A stretch of 64,000 bases of DNA from Amylibacter sp. (lineage in GTDB: Bacteria; Pseudomonadota; Alphaproteobacteria; Rhodobacterales; Rhodobacteraceae): contig JAJFHZ010000034.1 of the NCBI GenBank assembly GCA_021775355.1, forward strand, positions 372,001 to 436,000. The letters are read 5' to 3'. The position numbers and the translations under genes were made by a program. Below are positions 1 through 8,386 of this stretch, one piece after another. A model generated the notes under the pieces. The model worked only from the letters and a program-made list of their open reading frames with translations. It had not been told where the DNA came from and did not search any database. The stretch's first letter is position 1. Each line of letters opens with the position of its first letter.

Positions 1-2
1 CA

Positions 3-263
3 AGCGGTATGGGTGATATGCTGCAAGGCGGGTTGTTGCTGCTGGTCTACGGACTGGCCATGACACTGCCCTTTGTGATTGCCGCCATTTTTGCCAAACC
101 GTTTTTGCGCTGGATGCAACGTAACCGTAAGTATCTTGGGCATGTGGAAAAAGTGATTGGGGTGATGCTGATCCTGTTTGCTGTTCTGATCGCCACCAAT
201 TCTATGAACTATATCGCCAACCTGATGCTTAAATATATCCCATGGTTTTCCACAATTGGATAG
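3..263 (+). CDS. soxV: SoxV, C-terminal part (CcdA/DsbD-type thiol-disulfide transporter); 5' end outside window
   Basis: Only the last 87 or so codons are present; the reading frame is open to the left edge, so the gene starts before the window. The visible part has two hydrophobic membrane segments separated by a short basic loop (FLRWMQRNRKYLGHVEKVIG), the usual end of CcdA-family proteins. In Sox systems SoxV carries electrons from cytoplasmic thioredoxin across the inner membrane to periplasmic SoxW, keeping SoxY reduced and active. The assignment to SoxV rather than a generic CcdA rests on soxW following after 6 nt and on the sox genes downstream. The reactive cysteines lie outside the window and cannot be checked. 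Confidence 0.8.
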   Translation, partial: SGMGDMLQGGLLLLVYGLAMTLPFVIAAIFAKPFLRWMQRNRKYLGHVEKVIGVMLILFAVLIATNSMNYIANLMLKYIPWFSTIG

Positions 264-269
264 GAGAAT

Positions 270-836
270 ATGATGAGACTTGTTACACTGCTACTGGCCC
301 TTGTTATTGCTACGCCCTTATGGGCGGTTACACTGGGCGATGACGGGTTGCACAAGACATCTTGGATGCGCAACACTTTCAAAGACATGTCCGAGGATTT
401 GGCCGAGGCCAATGCCGAAGGGAAGCGGTTGTTGATCATTTTTGAACAACGCGGTTGTATTTATTGCACCCAGATGCACGAAGAGGTTTTTCCTGATCCT
501 GTGATCACCAAACTGATCGAGGATAATTATTTTGTTATTCAAATGAACCTGTTTGGTGATGAAGAGGTAACGGATTTTGACAGCACAGTTTTAACGGAAA
601 AGAAAATGGCATCCCGTTGGGGTGTGGTGTTTACCCCGACAATGTTATTCATGCCTGAATCTGTAGAACAGGATAAAACGACAGGGCAGGCCGCGGTAAT
701 GACAATGCCCGGTGCATTTCACAAAGGGACAACAATGGATTTGTTGAATTTCGTTGTGGAAAAGGGCTATGAAGGGGACGAGCACTTTCAAAAGTATCAT
801 GCGCGCAAAATTACGGAACGTAAGGCGGCGCAATAA
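270..836 (+). CDS. soxW: SoxW, periplasmic thioredoxin of the Sox system
   Basis: This is a 188-residue protein with an N-terminal signal peptide (hydrophobic to about residue 19) followed by a thioredoxin fold. The redox motif is C63-I-Y-C66 in the context FEQRGCIYC, and a conserved cis-proline region (FTPTMLF) follows. The family takes electrons from the membrane protein SoxV and reduces SoxY or other periplasmic Sox thiols. The gene starts 6 nt after soxV stops, so the two are surely cotranscribed. Two adjacent ATG codons (270 and 273) are possible starts; the GGAG at 263-266 is better spaced for the second. Confidence 0.87.
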   Translation: MMRLVTLLLALVIATPLWAVTLGDDGLHKTSWMRNTFKDMSEDLAEANAEGKRLLIIFEQRGCIYCTQMHEEVFPDPVITKLIEDNYFVIQMNLFGDEEVTDFDSTVLTEKKMASRWGVVFTPTMLFMPESVEQDKTTGQAAVMTMPGAFHKGTTMDLLNFVVEKGYEGDEHFQKYHARKITERKAAQ

Positions 837-845
837 AGGATTTTA

Positions 846-1391
846 ATGTCAGTTTACCTTATCCGCCATGGCCAATCGGAATTCAATGCCGCGTATAATG
901 AAGTAGACCAGATAGATCCTATGATCTTCGATGCGCCCTTGACCGAAAAGGGTATTCGGCAGGCTAAGGATACAAGAGTTGCCGTTTTGGACCTTGGCAT
1001 AAAACTGGTTATTGCTTCACCTTTGACACGTGCCATTCAAACCGCTTTGCACATATTCGAAGGTATTGCCCCGATTACGGTACGGGCAGGACATCATGAA
1101 TATCTGATCCATAGTTGCGATGTAGGCCGGTCACCCGCAGAATTGCAGATGGATTTTCCCGCCCTGTCTTTCGACCATATAGACGATATATGGTGGTTTC
1201 AGGGCCCATTGAATGCGGTTGGTGTCCCGGTAGAGCCGCATGAGGTTTTCCTAAAACGTGTCGCGAATTTCACCAATGACCTGACACATATAAAAGATAG
1301 GCCAGTCGCTATTATTGGCCACGGAGATATGTTTCGTGAGCTGTCCGGGCATCAGATGATGAATTGTGAGGTTCACCGGTATTTGGAATAG
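846..1391 (+). CDS. Histidine phosphatase family protein (phosphoglycerate-mutase-like)
   Basis: The 181-residue protein opens with the branch-1 histidine phosphatase motif: LIRHGQSEFN with R7-H8-G9, H8 being the expected phospho-accepting histidine. Further on are the conserved ASPLTRAIQTA arginine segment and the second catalytic histidine in IIGHGDM near residue 159. It has no signal peptide, so it should be cytosolic. It begins 9 nt after soxW and ends in front of a strong terminator, so it is the last gene of a soxVW-phosphatase transcript. The substrate cannot be told from sequence, and a direct role in sulfur oxidation is not evident. Confidence 0.82.
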   Translation: MSVYLIRHGQSEFNAAYNEVDQIDPMIFDAPLTEKGIRQAKDTRVAVLDLGIKLVIASPLTRAIQTALHIFEGIAPITVRAGHHEYLIHSCDVGRSPAELQMDFPALSFDHIDDIWWFQGPLNAVGVPVEPHEVFLKRVANFTNDLTHIKDRPVAIIGHGDMFRELSGHQMMNCEVHRYLE

Positions 1392-1394
1392 TAT

Positions 1395-1418
1395 AAAAAC
1401 CGGACGTATCCGGTTTTT
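1395..1418. terminator. Bidirectional rho-independent terminator
   Basis: There is a perfect 10-bp inverted repeat, AAAAACCGGA (1395-1404) and TCCGGTTTTT (1409-1418), with a 4-nt loop. It has A and T runs on its two sides, so it can terminate both the rightward phosphatase transcript and the leftward gene that ends at 1438. Confidence 0.85.
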
Positions 1419-1437
1419 CTGTATATGTTTTATACGC

Positions 1438-1938
1438 TTAAGCTTTAGGGCCCAACTCGCCATCCAGTGTAAATGTACGGTCAGTTTTAGATGCCGGCTT
1501 GATTGTTAACGTACCAACACCTGTTTGGCCTTCAAACTGCCCAGTACCGCTAACCAGTTCCCAAAATCCGTAATCGGCCAGACGCGGTTTTTCAGCACCC
1601 TTGAAAAATACTGCACGCACGGTCCATTTGATATTCGCAATATCACCATTTGCCGCTTTGAACTGAAGGTAGCCATGCGGATCAGCACCTTTTGGCGGGT
1701 TGATGTCGTGCCAGCCATATTCGGTGACGGATGCGCCAGCCAAAGCCCCTGATCCTTCAGCTGTGCCTTCACGACGTACCATAGCTACGAAGTGTTTGCT
1801 GCCATCATTAAAATCCATTTTGATAACTTGTGTGGGCGCCATCACGGCTTTTACCGAAAGATCAGCTGCGTAGACTGTGGTAGAGGCTACAAGCCCTGCG
1901 GCGGCGATAAGCCCGCCTGAAATAAATGTCTTCAACAT
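1438..1938 (-). CDS. Secreted protein of unknown function, probable beta-barrel fold
   Basis: The 166-residue protein has a clear signal peptide (MLKTFISGGLIAAAGLVASTTVYA, cut near residue 24). The mature part is rich in alternating beta-type sequence and ends with the pattern GTGQFEGQTGVGTLTIKP, which recalls small beta-barrel proteins of the allene-oxide-cyclase/lipocalin-like type. That resemblance is my impression and not a firm family call. It lies on the minus strand between the soxVW unit and the SoxH-like gene, 186 nt from the latter, with no obvious operon partner. No catalytic residues are recognisable. It is probably a periplasmic binding or accessory protein. Confidence 0.6.
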   Translation of the reverse strand: MLKTFISGGLIAAAGLVASTTVYAADLSVKAVMAPTQVIKMDFNDGSKHFVAMVRREGTAEGSGALAGASVTEYGWHDINPPKGADPHGYLQFKAANGDIANIKWTVRAVFFKGAEKPRLADYGFWELVSGTGQFEGQTGVGTLTIKPASKTDRTFTLDGELGPKA

Positions 1939-2124
1939 AGTGTCTCCAATTCGAATAATGCAGATTAGTGCGATTTCAGATACCGGAAACCGTAGTATTT
2001 TTATTTAAGTCACCAGTACAACCATCAAACAACAGAGTTTATGGATTCCATACAAACGTTATAATCACAGATAACAATATAGTGATCTGTGTGTCCGTGC
2101 CTGTTCTGGAATATCAGACAGATA

Positions 2125-3075
2125 TTACTCAAACTCCATTTGCTCGTATACGCGGCCTGCATTTTTCGTGGCCAGTTCATTGAATGTGTCCAGATGTGAA
2201 TAAGGGGATTGATCAACGTAATAAGCTTCAGCCAACGTACCACCTGCATCCAATAACGCACCAACCTTGCCGCGCAGATAAATCAGATAGTCGCGAGTAT
2301 ATCGGCGCACTTGGGCCATGTTGGTGGGGTGGCCATGACCGGGAATGATGTAAACTGCACCAAGCTTTTCAAATTTCTCATCCCATGTTGTCAGCCAATC
2401 TGCAGTCAATGTATCTTCAAAAATTGGCAACATACGTTCGTGAAATGCCATGTCACCTGCGATGACTAATTTTTGTTCCGGCAGCCAGACGACCACGTCA
2501 CCCGGGCTATGGCTGGGGCCAAGGTAAAGCACCTCTATTTTATATGCACCCATTTCAATAAGGTGTTTATCTTCAAATGTAATTGTCGGCGGGGTCAGGA
2601 CAGTCCCTTTAGCCTTTTCACGGTTTGATCGTTGCATCGCTTCTAGACTTTGATAGCCGCGGTCATCAAATTCGTGTGCTGCATCCGCATGCGCCAGAAT
2701 GGGAACACCCTGTTCCGCCCAATAACCATTGCCCAGCATGGCATGGCCTTGACCGTTTTCATTGATAACCAGTTTAACCGGTTGATCGGTGATTGCCTTG
2801 ATCTCATCATGCAGGGCTTTGGCCAGCAGATAGGCAGCACTGCCGTTGATCACGATAACGCCATCACCCGTGATAATGAATGACAGATTGTTGTTATGTC
2901 CGGAATTATCATAGCCGGGAGGAGCGGTTGCACCGATCGCAGAATAGATGTTTGGAATGAATTCAACGGGTTTGGAATACAATAATGAATTGGGATATTG
3001 ATCTGGAATTTCTTCACTGGCATAGGCAACAGGCGTTGCAAATATAGTAATTATTAAGAATATCAGATGTCTCAT
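2125..3075 (-). CDS. SoxH-like metallo-beta-lactamase-fold protein with degenerate metal site
   Basis: The chosen start (ATG at 3075) gives 316 residues with a signal peptide MRHLIFLIITIFATPVAYA; the frame stays open 60 nt further upstream, but that would bury the signal. The fold is that of periplasmic metallo-beta-lactamase-type hydrolases found with sox and quinoprotein genes: HSPGDVVVW, LVIAGDMAFHE and IIPGHGHPT are all present. Where the family normally has HxHxDH after the second strand, the sequence reads NENGQGHAMLGN, so most metal ligands of site 1 are replaced. It is divergent from soxX, with about 160 nt between them. It may be a catalytically altered relative of SoxH. Confidence 0.72.
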   Translation of the reverse strand: MRHLIFLIITIFATPVAYASEEIPDQYPNSLLYSKPVEFIPNIYSAIGATAPPGYDNSGHNNNLSFIITGDGVIVINGSAAYLLAKALHDEIKAITDQPVKLVINENGQGHAMLGNGYWAEQGVPILAHADAAHEFDDRGYQSLEAMQRSNREKAKGTVLTPPTITFEDKHLIEMGAYKIEVLYLGPSHSPGDVVVWLPEQKLVIAGDMAFHERMLPIFEDTLTADWLTTWDEKFEKLGAVYIIPGHGHPTNMAQVRRYTRDYLIYLRGKVGALLDAGGTLAEAYYVDQSPYSHLDTFNELATKNAGRVYEQMEFE

Positions 3076-3235
3076 GCGTGTAAAATCCCTGTATAAGTGC
3101 TGTTGTATTTGATAGTTTAGACGACTCTTATACAAGTTTCGACACTTATATATGCATAAATTAGAATTTGTATTGTATTAATCACGATTACGTTATAGCT
3201 TGTCATAAATGTACAGCAAAAAGGGAGGAGACTGT

Positions 3236-3691
3236 ATGCAGCGCATATTACTTGCAGCACTAAGTTCTGCATTGATTTCAACGGCAGCTTTCGCTTCAGA
3301 AGTTGCCCCTGACGGGGTGGCATTTGGCGAAGATGGTCAGGTCACAGCATCATTAACAGGTGTTGCTGGGGATCCTGTCGCTGGTAAATTAGCTTTTGTC
3401 GGCCGTAAACTAGGCAACTGTTTAGCATGCCATATAAATGACGACGCAACGGCAGAGTCTTTTCATGGTGAGGTCGGGCCACCCCTGAACGGTGTTGCCG
3501 GGCGTTGGGACACGGCACAATTGCGCGGCATAGTGGTCAATTCAAAAATGACATTTGAAGACACAATTATGCCAGCGTTCTATCATGAAGGCGGGGAACG
3601 TATTCTAGAAAAATTTGTAGGCACAACGATTTTAACTGCTCAGCAGGTGGAAGATATTGTGGCCTACTTGCAAACATTAAAAGAGGAGTAG
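3236..3691 (+). CDS. soxX: SoxX, monoheme c-type cytochrome subunit of SoxAX
   Basis: Starting at the ATG at 3236 (strong GGAGGAG at 3223-3229) gives 151 residues with a signal peptide ending near ALISTAAFA. There is a single heme motif C62-L-A-C-H66 and the family segment HGEVGPPLNGVAGRW. SoxX pairs with SoxA in the cytochrome that forms the disulfide-like bond between thiosulfate and the SoxY cysteine. It is followed 4 nt later by soxY, so soxXYZA is one operon. The in-frame ATG at 3209 lies before the ribosome site and would add a charged stretch ahead of the signal, so it was not used. Confidence 0.93.
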   Translation: MQRILLAALSSALISTAAFASEVAPDGVAFGEDGQVTASLTGVAGDPVAGKLAFVGRKLGNCLACHINDDATAESFHGEVGPPLNGVAGRWDTAQLRGIVVNSKMTFEDTIMPAFYHEGGERILEKFVGTTILTAQQVEDIVAYLQTLKEE

Positions 3692-3695
3692 TGGC

Positions 3696-4121
3696 ATGAA
3701 ACTTACAAGACGTAATGCCTTGGCACTTGGTGGTGCGGCGATTGCCGTAACTTTGGTGCCAGTCAATGCAACCTTTGCGGCAACCGATTTGACGATGGCA
3801 GACATTGCTGCCTTTACAGGTGGTGCTGAAGTAGGCGAAGGCGGTATCGAATTGACAACACCGGAGATCGCGGAAAACGGTAACACTGTGCCAATCGCAT
3901 TTTCTGCACCGGGCGCGAAACGTGTACTTATTCTGGCCGACGGCAACCCTAGCCCGGGTGTGGCAACGTTCAGCTTTTCGGAGCTGGCAATGGCCGAAGG
4001 GTCTACACGCATTCGATTGGCGACGACACAAGACGTAATTGCAGTCGCCGAAATGGCCGATGGCACATTCACCAAAGTGTCTAAGTCGGTAAAAGTAACC
4101 ATCGGCGGCTGCGGCGGCTGA
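3696..4121 (+). CDS. soxY: SoxY, sulfur-carrier protein
   Basis: The 141-residue protein has a twin-arginine-type signal (MKLTRRNALALGGAAIAVTL) and ends in the hallmark swinging arm GGCGG, with the substrate-binding cysteine at position 139. SoxYZ covalently carries the sulfur substrate between SoxAX, SoxB and SoxCD in the periplasm. Export through Tat is expected for SoxY with SoxZ in tow, since SoxZ here has no signal of its own. It is spaced 4 nt after soxX and 23 nt before soxZ, the canonical order. Confidence 0.96.
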   Translation: MKLTRRNALALGGAAIAVTLVPVNATFAATDLTMADIAAFTGGAEVGEGGIELTTPEIAENGNTVPIAFSAPGAKRVLILADGNPSPGVATFSFSELAMAEGSTRIRLATTQDVIAVAEMADGTFTKVSKSVKVTIGGCGG

Positions 4122-4144
4122 TTTCGGGAAAAAGGAGAAACACA

Positions 4145-4465
4145 ATGGCTAAACCTCGCGTAAAAGTACCGAAATCTGCAACGGCAGGTGAAGTGGTCAC
4201 AATTAAAACTCTGATCGATCACAAAATGGATTCCGGTCAGCGTAAAGATAAAGCTGGCAATTTAATTCCGCGCAAGATCATTAACTCATTTTCTGCATCC
4301 TTTAACGGTGAAGAAGTGATCAACGTAAAACTTGAACCTGCGATTTCGACCAACCCATACTTCCAGTTCAGCTTCAAAGTACCCGAAACGGGTGATCTGG
4401 CGTTCAAATGGGTCGATGACGACGGCACGGTCACGGAAACGAAAAAAACAATAACCGTGGAATAA
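4145..4465 (+). CDS. soxZ: SoxZ, sulfur-oxidation carrier partner
   Basis: The 106-residue protein lacks a signal sequence, as is normal for SoxZ, which is exported bound to SoxY. Recognisable segments are KVPKSATAGEVVTIKTLIDHKMDSG near the N terminus and the immunoglobulin-like beta pattern with NPYFQFSFKVPETG and FKWVDDDG near the end. It has no cysteines. A GGAGAA site lies just before the start (4134-4139). The stop codon is followed after 24 nt by the true soxA start, continuing the operon. Confidence 0.95.
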   Translation: MAKPRVKVPKSATAGEVVTIKTLIDHKMDSGQRKDKAGNLIPRKIINSFSASFNGEEVINVKLEPAISTNPYFQFSFKVPETGDLAFKWVDDDGTVTETKKTITVE

Positions 4466-4489
4466 ATGCAGGTTTTGGGAGGACCAAAT

Positions 4490-5335
4490 ATGAAGAGATT
4501 GATAAAAACACTGACCTGTACCGTAGCCGCGTTGGTGGCCACAACTGCAGTATACGCAGGCGAGGATGCCGTTTTGATGATCAATGAAGAGATCACCATA
4601 CCAACAACGGCACCGGCACCTGAAGGAAGCCCCTTAACTGAGCTTTTGTCCGGTTGGAAATTCAGATCCGGTGAAACGCAAGCCTTGCAAATGGATGACT
4701 TCGACAATCCATCGTTTATCTTCATTGATAAAGCGCGTGATCAATGGGTTAAAGTTGATGGTACAGAGGGTAAATCATGCGCCTCATGCCATGAAGATGT
4801 CGAAAGCTTCAAGGGATTACGCACTGAGTTACCACGCTGGAATGAAACCAAGGGTAAGATGTACGCAATGGAAAACTACATCAATGATTGTAGAACCGAA
4901 CGCATGGGCGCCGAGGCCTGGAAATGGTCAAAAGGCAACATGACAGGTATGACATCATTAATCAGCCTGCAATCGCGCGGGCTTCCCGTAGCGGTTAAAA
5001 CAGACGGGCCGGCTTCTACTGCTTATGAATTAGGTAAAAAGCTATATTATACCCGTGTTGGCCAATTGGATATGGCTTGTTCAAACTGCCATGAGGATAA
5101 TTACGGCGTAATGATACGTGCTGACCATCTTTCACAAGGGCAGATCAATGGCTTTCCGACATATCGTTTGAAAAACGCCAAGATCAATTCGGTTCAAGCC
5201 CGTTTTAAGGGTTGTATGAAAAATATCCGTGCCGAACCTTTCAAGGAAGGTTCAGAGGAATTCACCGCATTGGAATTATATGTGGCGTCTCGCGGCAACG
5301 GTCTTGCAGTTGAAAGCCCGGCTGTCCGTAATTAA
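4490..5335 (+). CDS. soxA: SoxA, c-type cytochrome subunit of SoxAX (two heme motifs)
   Basis: From the ATG at 4490 (preceded by GGGAGGA) the protein has 281 residues with a signal peptide cut near VYA-GE. It has two heme-binding motifs, CASCH at 97-101 and CSNCH at 197-201, so it is of the two-motif SoxA class. The active-site cysteine, modified to a persulfide in characterised SoxA, is C242 in GCMKNIRAEPF. With SoxX it catalyses oxidative conjugation of thiosulfate to SoxY. The in-frame ATG at 4466 directly abuts the soxZ stop and precedes the ribosome site, so it was rejected. Confidence 0.95.
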   Translation: MKRLIKTLTCTVAALVATTAVYAGEDAVLMINEEITIPTTAPAPEGSPLTELLSGWKFRSGETQALQMDDFDNPSFIFIDKARDQWVKVDGTEGKSCASCHEDVESFKGLRTELPRWNETKGKMYAMENYINDCRTERMGAEAWKWSKGNMTGMTSLISLQSRGLPVAVKTDGPASTAYELGKKLYYTRVGQLDMACSNCHEDNYGVMIRADHLSQGQINGFPTYRLKNAKINSVQARFKGCMKNIRAEPFKEGSEEFTALELYVASRGNGLAVESPAVRN

Positions 5336-5341
5336 TCATTT

Positions 5342-5376
5342 AACCCCGCGCAGTTTTTGATTGCGCGGGGTTTGTC
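5342..5376 (+). terminator. Strong rho-independent terminator after soxXYZA
   Basis: A perfect 11-bp GC-rich stem, AACCCCGCGCA (5342-5352) and TGCGCGGGGTT (5362-5372), with a 9-nt loop is followed by a T-rich tail. It separates soxXYZA from soxB, so soxB probably has its own promoter or relies on read-through. Confidence 0.88.
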
Positions 5377-5416
5377 TTTTAATAAACATTCAATAATGTG
5401 AATATAAGGTGTTCCA

Positions 5417-7099
5417 ATGATCTCTCGCCGTGATTTTTTACAGGCCTCAGTCGCCGCATCTGCAATTTACGGTGCAACAGGCTGGAACCGTGCTGCGGCG
5501 CAACAATCTTTGACGCAAGATAAGTTGTTGGAATTTGACACCACAGGTAATGTCACACTGATACACATCACCGATATTCACGGCCAACTAAAGCCAATTT
5601 ATTTCCGTGAGCCTGAGATAAATCTGGGCATGGGGGCCGTGAACGGTTTACCACCGCATGTAACGGGTGCGGATTTCCTGAAACTTTTCAACATGACACC
5701 GGGAACACCCGAAGCTTATGCATTGACCTATCAGGACTTCACCTCATTGGCAAAATCTTATGGCCGTATGGGTGGTCTCGACCGTGCCGCGACCGTGATC
5801 AATGCAATCCGCGCAGATCGTCCTGATGCGTTGTTGTTGGACGGTGGCGATACTTGGCAAGGATCATACACCACGCATCACACCCAAGGTCAGGACATGG
5901 TCAATGTGATGAATGCGCTAAAACCGGATGCAATGACAAGTCACTGGGAATTCACCCTTGGTATTGATCGCGTTAACGAGATTGTTGAAACATTGGATTT
6001 CCCGTTTCTGGGGGCCAACATTTTCGATAGTGAGTGGGACGAACCCGCATATGAGCCTTATAAAATGTTTGAACGGGGCGGTGTGAAAATTGCGGTTATA
6101 GGTCAGGCTTTCCCTTATATGCCCATTGCCAATCCGGGCTGGATGTTCCCCGACCTTAGCTTTGGTGTACGTGAAGATCGCATGGCCCAAGTTGTGGCTG
6201 AAGTGAAAACCAAAGGTGCAGAGCTTGTTGTGCTGCTTTCGCACAACGGTTTTGATGTTGATCGCAAGCTTGCGGCCCGCGTTGACGGTATTGATGTGAT
6301 CCTGACCGGACACACGCATGATGCCCTGCCTGAGCCCGTTATGGTCAACAAAACCATGCTGATAGCGTCAGGTTCAAATGGCAAATTTGTGACGCGCCTT
6401 GATCTGGATGTGCGGGACGGACAAGTCATGGGTTTTGCACATAAATTAATACCTATCTTTTCGGATGTGATCACGCCTGATGTATCTGTCACTAAACTGA
6501 TAGATGAACAACGTGCACCTTATACCGGTCAACTTTCCGAAGTTCTGGGAATAACAACAAACGAATTGTATCGGCGTGGAAATTTCAACGGTACATGGGA
6601 TGATTTAATTTGCAATGCACTGATTGATGAACGCGAGGCTGACATTGCATTATCACCGGGTTTCCGTTGGGGCCCAAGCCTGATTGCGGGACAGGACATT
6701 ACCCGTGAAGACTTGTTCAATGCCACCGCAATGAGCTATCCAAATGCTTATCGCTCTGAAATGACAGGCGAATTCCTGCATGTGATTTTGGAAGATGTGG
6801 CCGATAATTTGTTCAATCCCGATCCGTATTACCAACAGGGTGGCGATATGGTGCGTGTGGGCGGCATGGGATATTCGATAGATGTAACAAAGCCACAAGG
6901 CAGCCGTATCACGGATATGACCGTGTTGAAAACCGGTGAGCTGGTCGACCCGAACAAGACATATACAGTGGCTGGATGGGCATCCGTGAATGAAGATACC
7001 GAAGGACCTGCGATTTGGGATGTGACCGAGGCTTGGATCAAGAAACAGGGGACTGTTACGATTGACCCCAACACATCTGTTAAGGTTACTGGCACTTAA
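5417..7099 (+). CDS. soxB: SoxB, thiosulfohydrolase (dimanganese sulfate-thiol hydrolase)
   Basis: This 560-residue protein has a twin-arginine signal (MISRRDFLQASVAASAIYGA). It has the two-metal phosphoesterase motifs ITDIHGQ (D53, H55), LLLDGGDTWQGS and LTGHTHD, followed by the 5'-nucleotidase-like C-terminal domain. SoxB hydrolytically releases sulfate from the SoxY-bound cysteine S-thiosulfonate in the periplasm. The length and order match the family throughout with no gaps. It stands between a terminator and a gap of 158 nt that precedes an AbrB-type gene, so it may be monocistronic. Confidence 0.96.
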   Translation: MISRRDFLQASVAASAIYGATGWNRAAAQQSLTQDKLLEFDTTGNVTLIHITDIHGQLKPIYFREPEINLGMGAVNGLPPHVTGADFLKLFNMTPGTPEAYALTYQDFTSLAKSYGRMGGLDRAATVINAIRADRPDALLLDGGDTWQGSYTTHHTQGQDMVNVMNALKPDAMTSHWEFTLGIDRVNEIVETLDFPFLGANIFDSEWDEPAYEPYKMFERGGVKIAVIGQAFPYMPIANPGWMFPDLSFGVREDRMAQVVAEVKTKGAELVVLLSHNGFDVDRKLAARVDGIDVILTGHTHDALPEPVMVNKTMLIASGSNGKFVTRLDLDVRDGQVMGFAHKLIPIFSDVITPDVSVTKLIDEQRAPYTGQLSEVLGITTNELYRRGNFNGTWDDLICNALIDEREADIALSPGFRWGPSLIAGQDITREDLFNATAMSYPNAYRSEMTGEFLHVILEDVADNLFNPDPYYQQGGDMVRVGGMGYSIDVTKPQGSRITDMTVLKTGELVDPNKTYTVAGWASVNEDTEGPAIWDVTEAWIKKQGTVTIDPNTSVKVTGT

Positions 7100-7113
7100 T
7101 AGTTTAACGCCAA

Positions 7114-7173
7114 ATACGGTATATGAACGGCGTATGTTTAACGTATAATCCGCGTATGACAATTGTGCATACG
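7114..7173. promoter_or_regulatory. Cluster of five CGTAT/ATACG pentamers upstream of the AbrB-type gene
   Basis: Within 60 bp after soxB there are three direct CGTAT copies at 7131, 7142 and 7153, exactly 11 bp apart. ATACG, the inverse, occurs at 7114 and 7169 on either side. Helical-turn spacing in an intergenic region suggests cooperative protein binding, but no known operator was matched and chance in AT-rich DNA is possible. Confidence 0.3.
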
Positions 7174-7257
7174 GATATATTGAATAACATTCGTTAATAT
7201 ACATTTCATTAGCAAGTCTTACTGGCATGAATTCATGTAAGATGCTAACCGCTAACA

Positions 7258-8307
7258 ATGTCTATCACGTCCTGCCGTTCCGAATTACCCAGAACTTTCT
7301 ACACGCTTATTATCGGTGCTGTCGGAGCAGGGATAGCCTACTGGCTTTCGTTTCCTGTCTATATACTGACAGGCCCAGCCATTTTTGTAAGTTTGGTAAG
7401 TCTGTCCGGGGTTCAATTCGCTATTAGCGACAATGTACGTGATGTAGCATTTCTTTTAATCGGCATCGGTATAGGGGCGGGAATGAATACCGAAGCGACT
7501 GCGGCCTTTATGCGTTGGCCGATTGCTTTTGCAGTTCTCGCTATCATGCTGGTGACAATCTTAATGCTTTGCCAATATGTGTTGGTTCGATTTTTCGGAT
7601 TTGATCCGCGCAGTGCCGTTTTGGCTGGAACGCCCGGCCATCTTAGCTTTGTTTTGGGGCTTGGGGCTGCACTTGATCTGGATGTGGCAAAGGTTGCAGT
7701 CGTTCAATCCATTCGGCTTTTGGCGCTAACGCTTCTTGTTCCATTGGTTGCTATTTCATTCGGGGTGAAATTGGGGTCGAACATATTGCCCGCAGGAATT
7801 TCGATGCAAGGCGCACACCTGTTGGGTCTCATTGCCGCCTCGGGTGTCATTGGTATAGTTTTGAAGCGGTTTAATATACCTGCGGCCATTCTTATTGGTG
7901 GGTTGATTACGTCTTCGTTTACGCACGCGGCTGATCTGACACCCGGTGTATTGCCTGCACATATTGCACTTCCTTGCTTTATGATTATGGGTACACTGAT
8001 CGGTACGCGATTTTCCGGTATTTCGATTGTACAGTTGAAAGCAGCGTTATTTGCAGGCCTTACCATAACCGTCATTTCGGTTTTGCTTTCTGTCATTGCC
8101 GCACTTCCAATCGCCTATATTCTGGGTATGCCGGCCGAACACATTGTCGTGGCATTTGCCCCGGGTGGATTGGAAACTATGATTGCAATGGGGGCAGTTC
8201 TGGGGGCGTACCCCAGTTTTGTGGCGGCTTGCCATATCGGGCGATTATTGTTTTTACCCTTATTGATACCGGCCATGCTGGGGCGGCATAAAAACAAAGC
8301 AGAATAA
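7258..8307 (+). CDS. AbrB-family integral membrane protein (duplicated AbrB/TIGR03082 type)
   Basis: The 349-residue protein is almost entirely hydrophobic, with roughly nine to ten membrane segments arranged as two similar halves (FLLIGIGIGAGM early, CFMIMGTLIGTRFSG late). The conserved motifs GTPGHLSFVLGLGAALDLDVAKVAVVQSIRLL and FAPGGLETMIAMG are typical of Gram-negative AbrB duplication-family membrane proteins, often labelled ammonia monooxygenase or AbrB family regulator. Its substrate is unknown. Its place between soxB and soxC is unusual and suggests transport of a sulfur compound such as sulfite or sulfate, though that is only inference from position. No clear Shine-Dalgarno site precedes the ATG. 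Confidence 0.75.
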   Translation: MSITSCRSELPRTFYTLIIGAVGAGIAYWLSFPVYILTGPAIFVSLVSLSGVQFAISDNVRDVAFLLIGIGIGAGMNTEATAAFMRWPIAFAVLAIMLVTILMLCQYVLVRFFGFDPRSAVLAGTPGHLSFVLGLGAALDLDVAKVAVVQSIRLLALTLLVPLVAISFGVKLGSNILPAGISMQGAHLLGLIAASGVIGIVLKRFNIPAAILIGGLITSSFTHAADLTPGVLPAHIALPCFMIMGTLIGTRFSGISIVQLKAALFAGLTITVISVLLSVIAALPIAYILGMPAEHIVVAFAPGGLETMIAMGAVLGAYPSFVAACHIGRLLFLPLLIPAMLGRHKNKAE

Positions 8308-8386
8308 CAACAAACATCCTGTACAAATTCATAAAATCATATATGTTATAGTAAACGCATTCAACCACGAGGGCAGGGAGGCTTTC

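Noticed and set aside
3140..3235. SoxR-type operator between soxX and the MBL gene
   Set aside because: Only AT-rich near-palindromes such as TATATGCATA were found, and there is no soxR in the window to compare.
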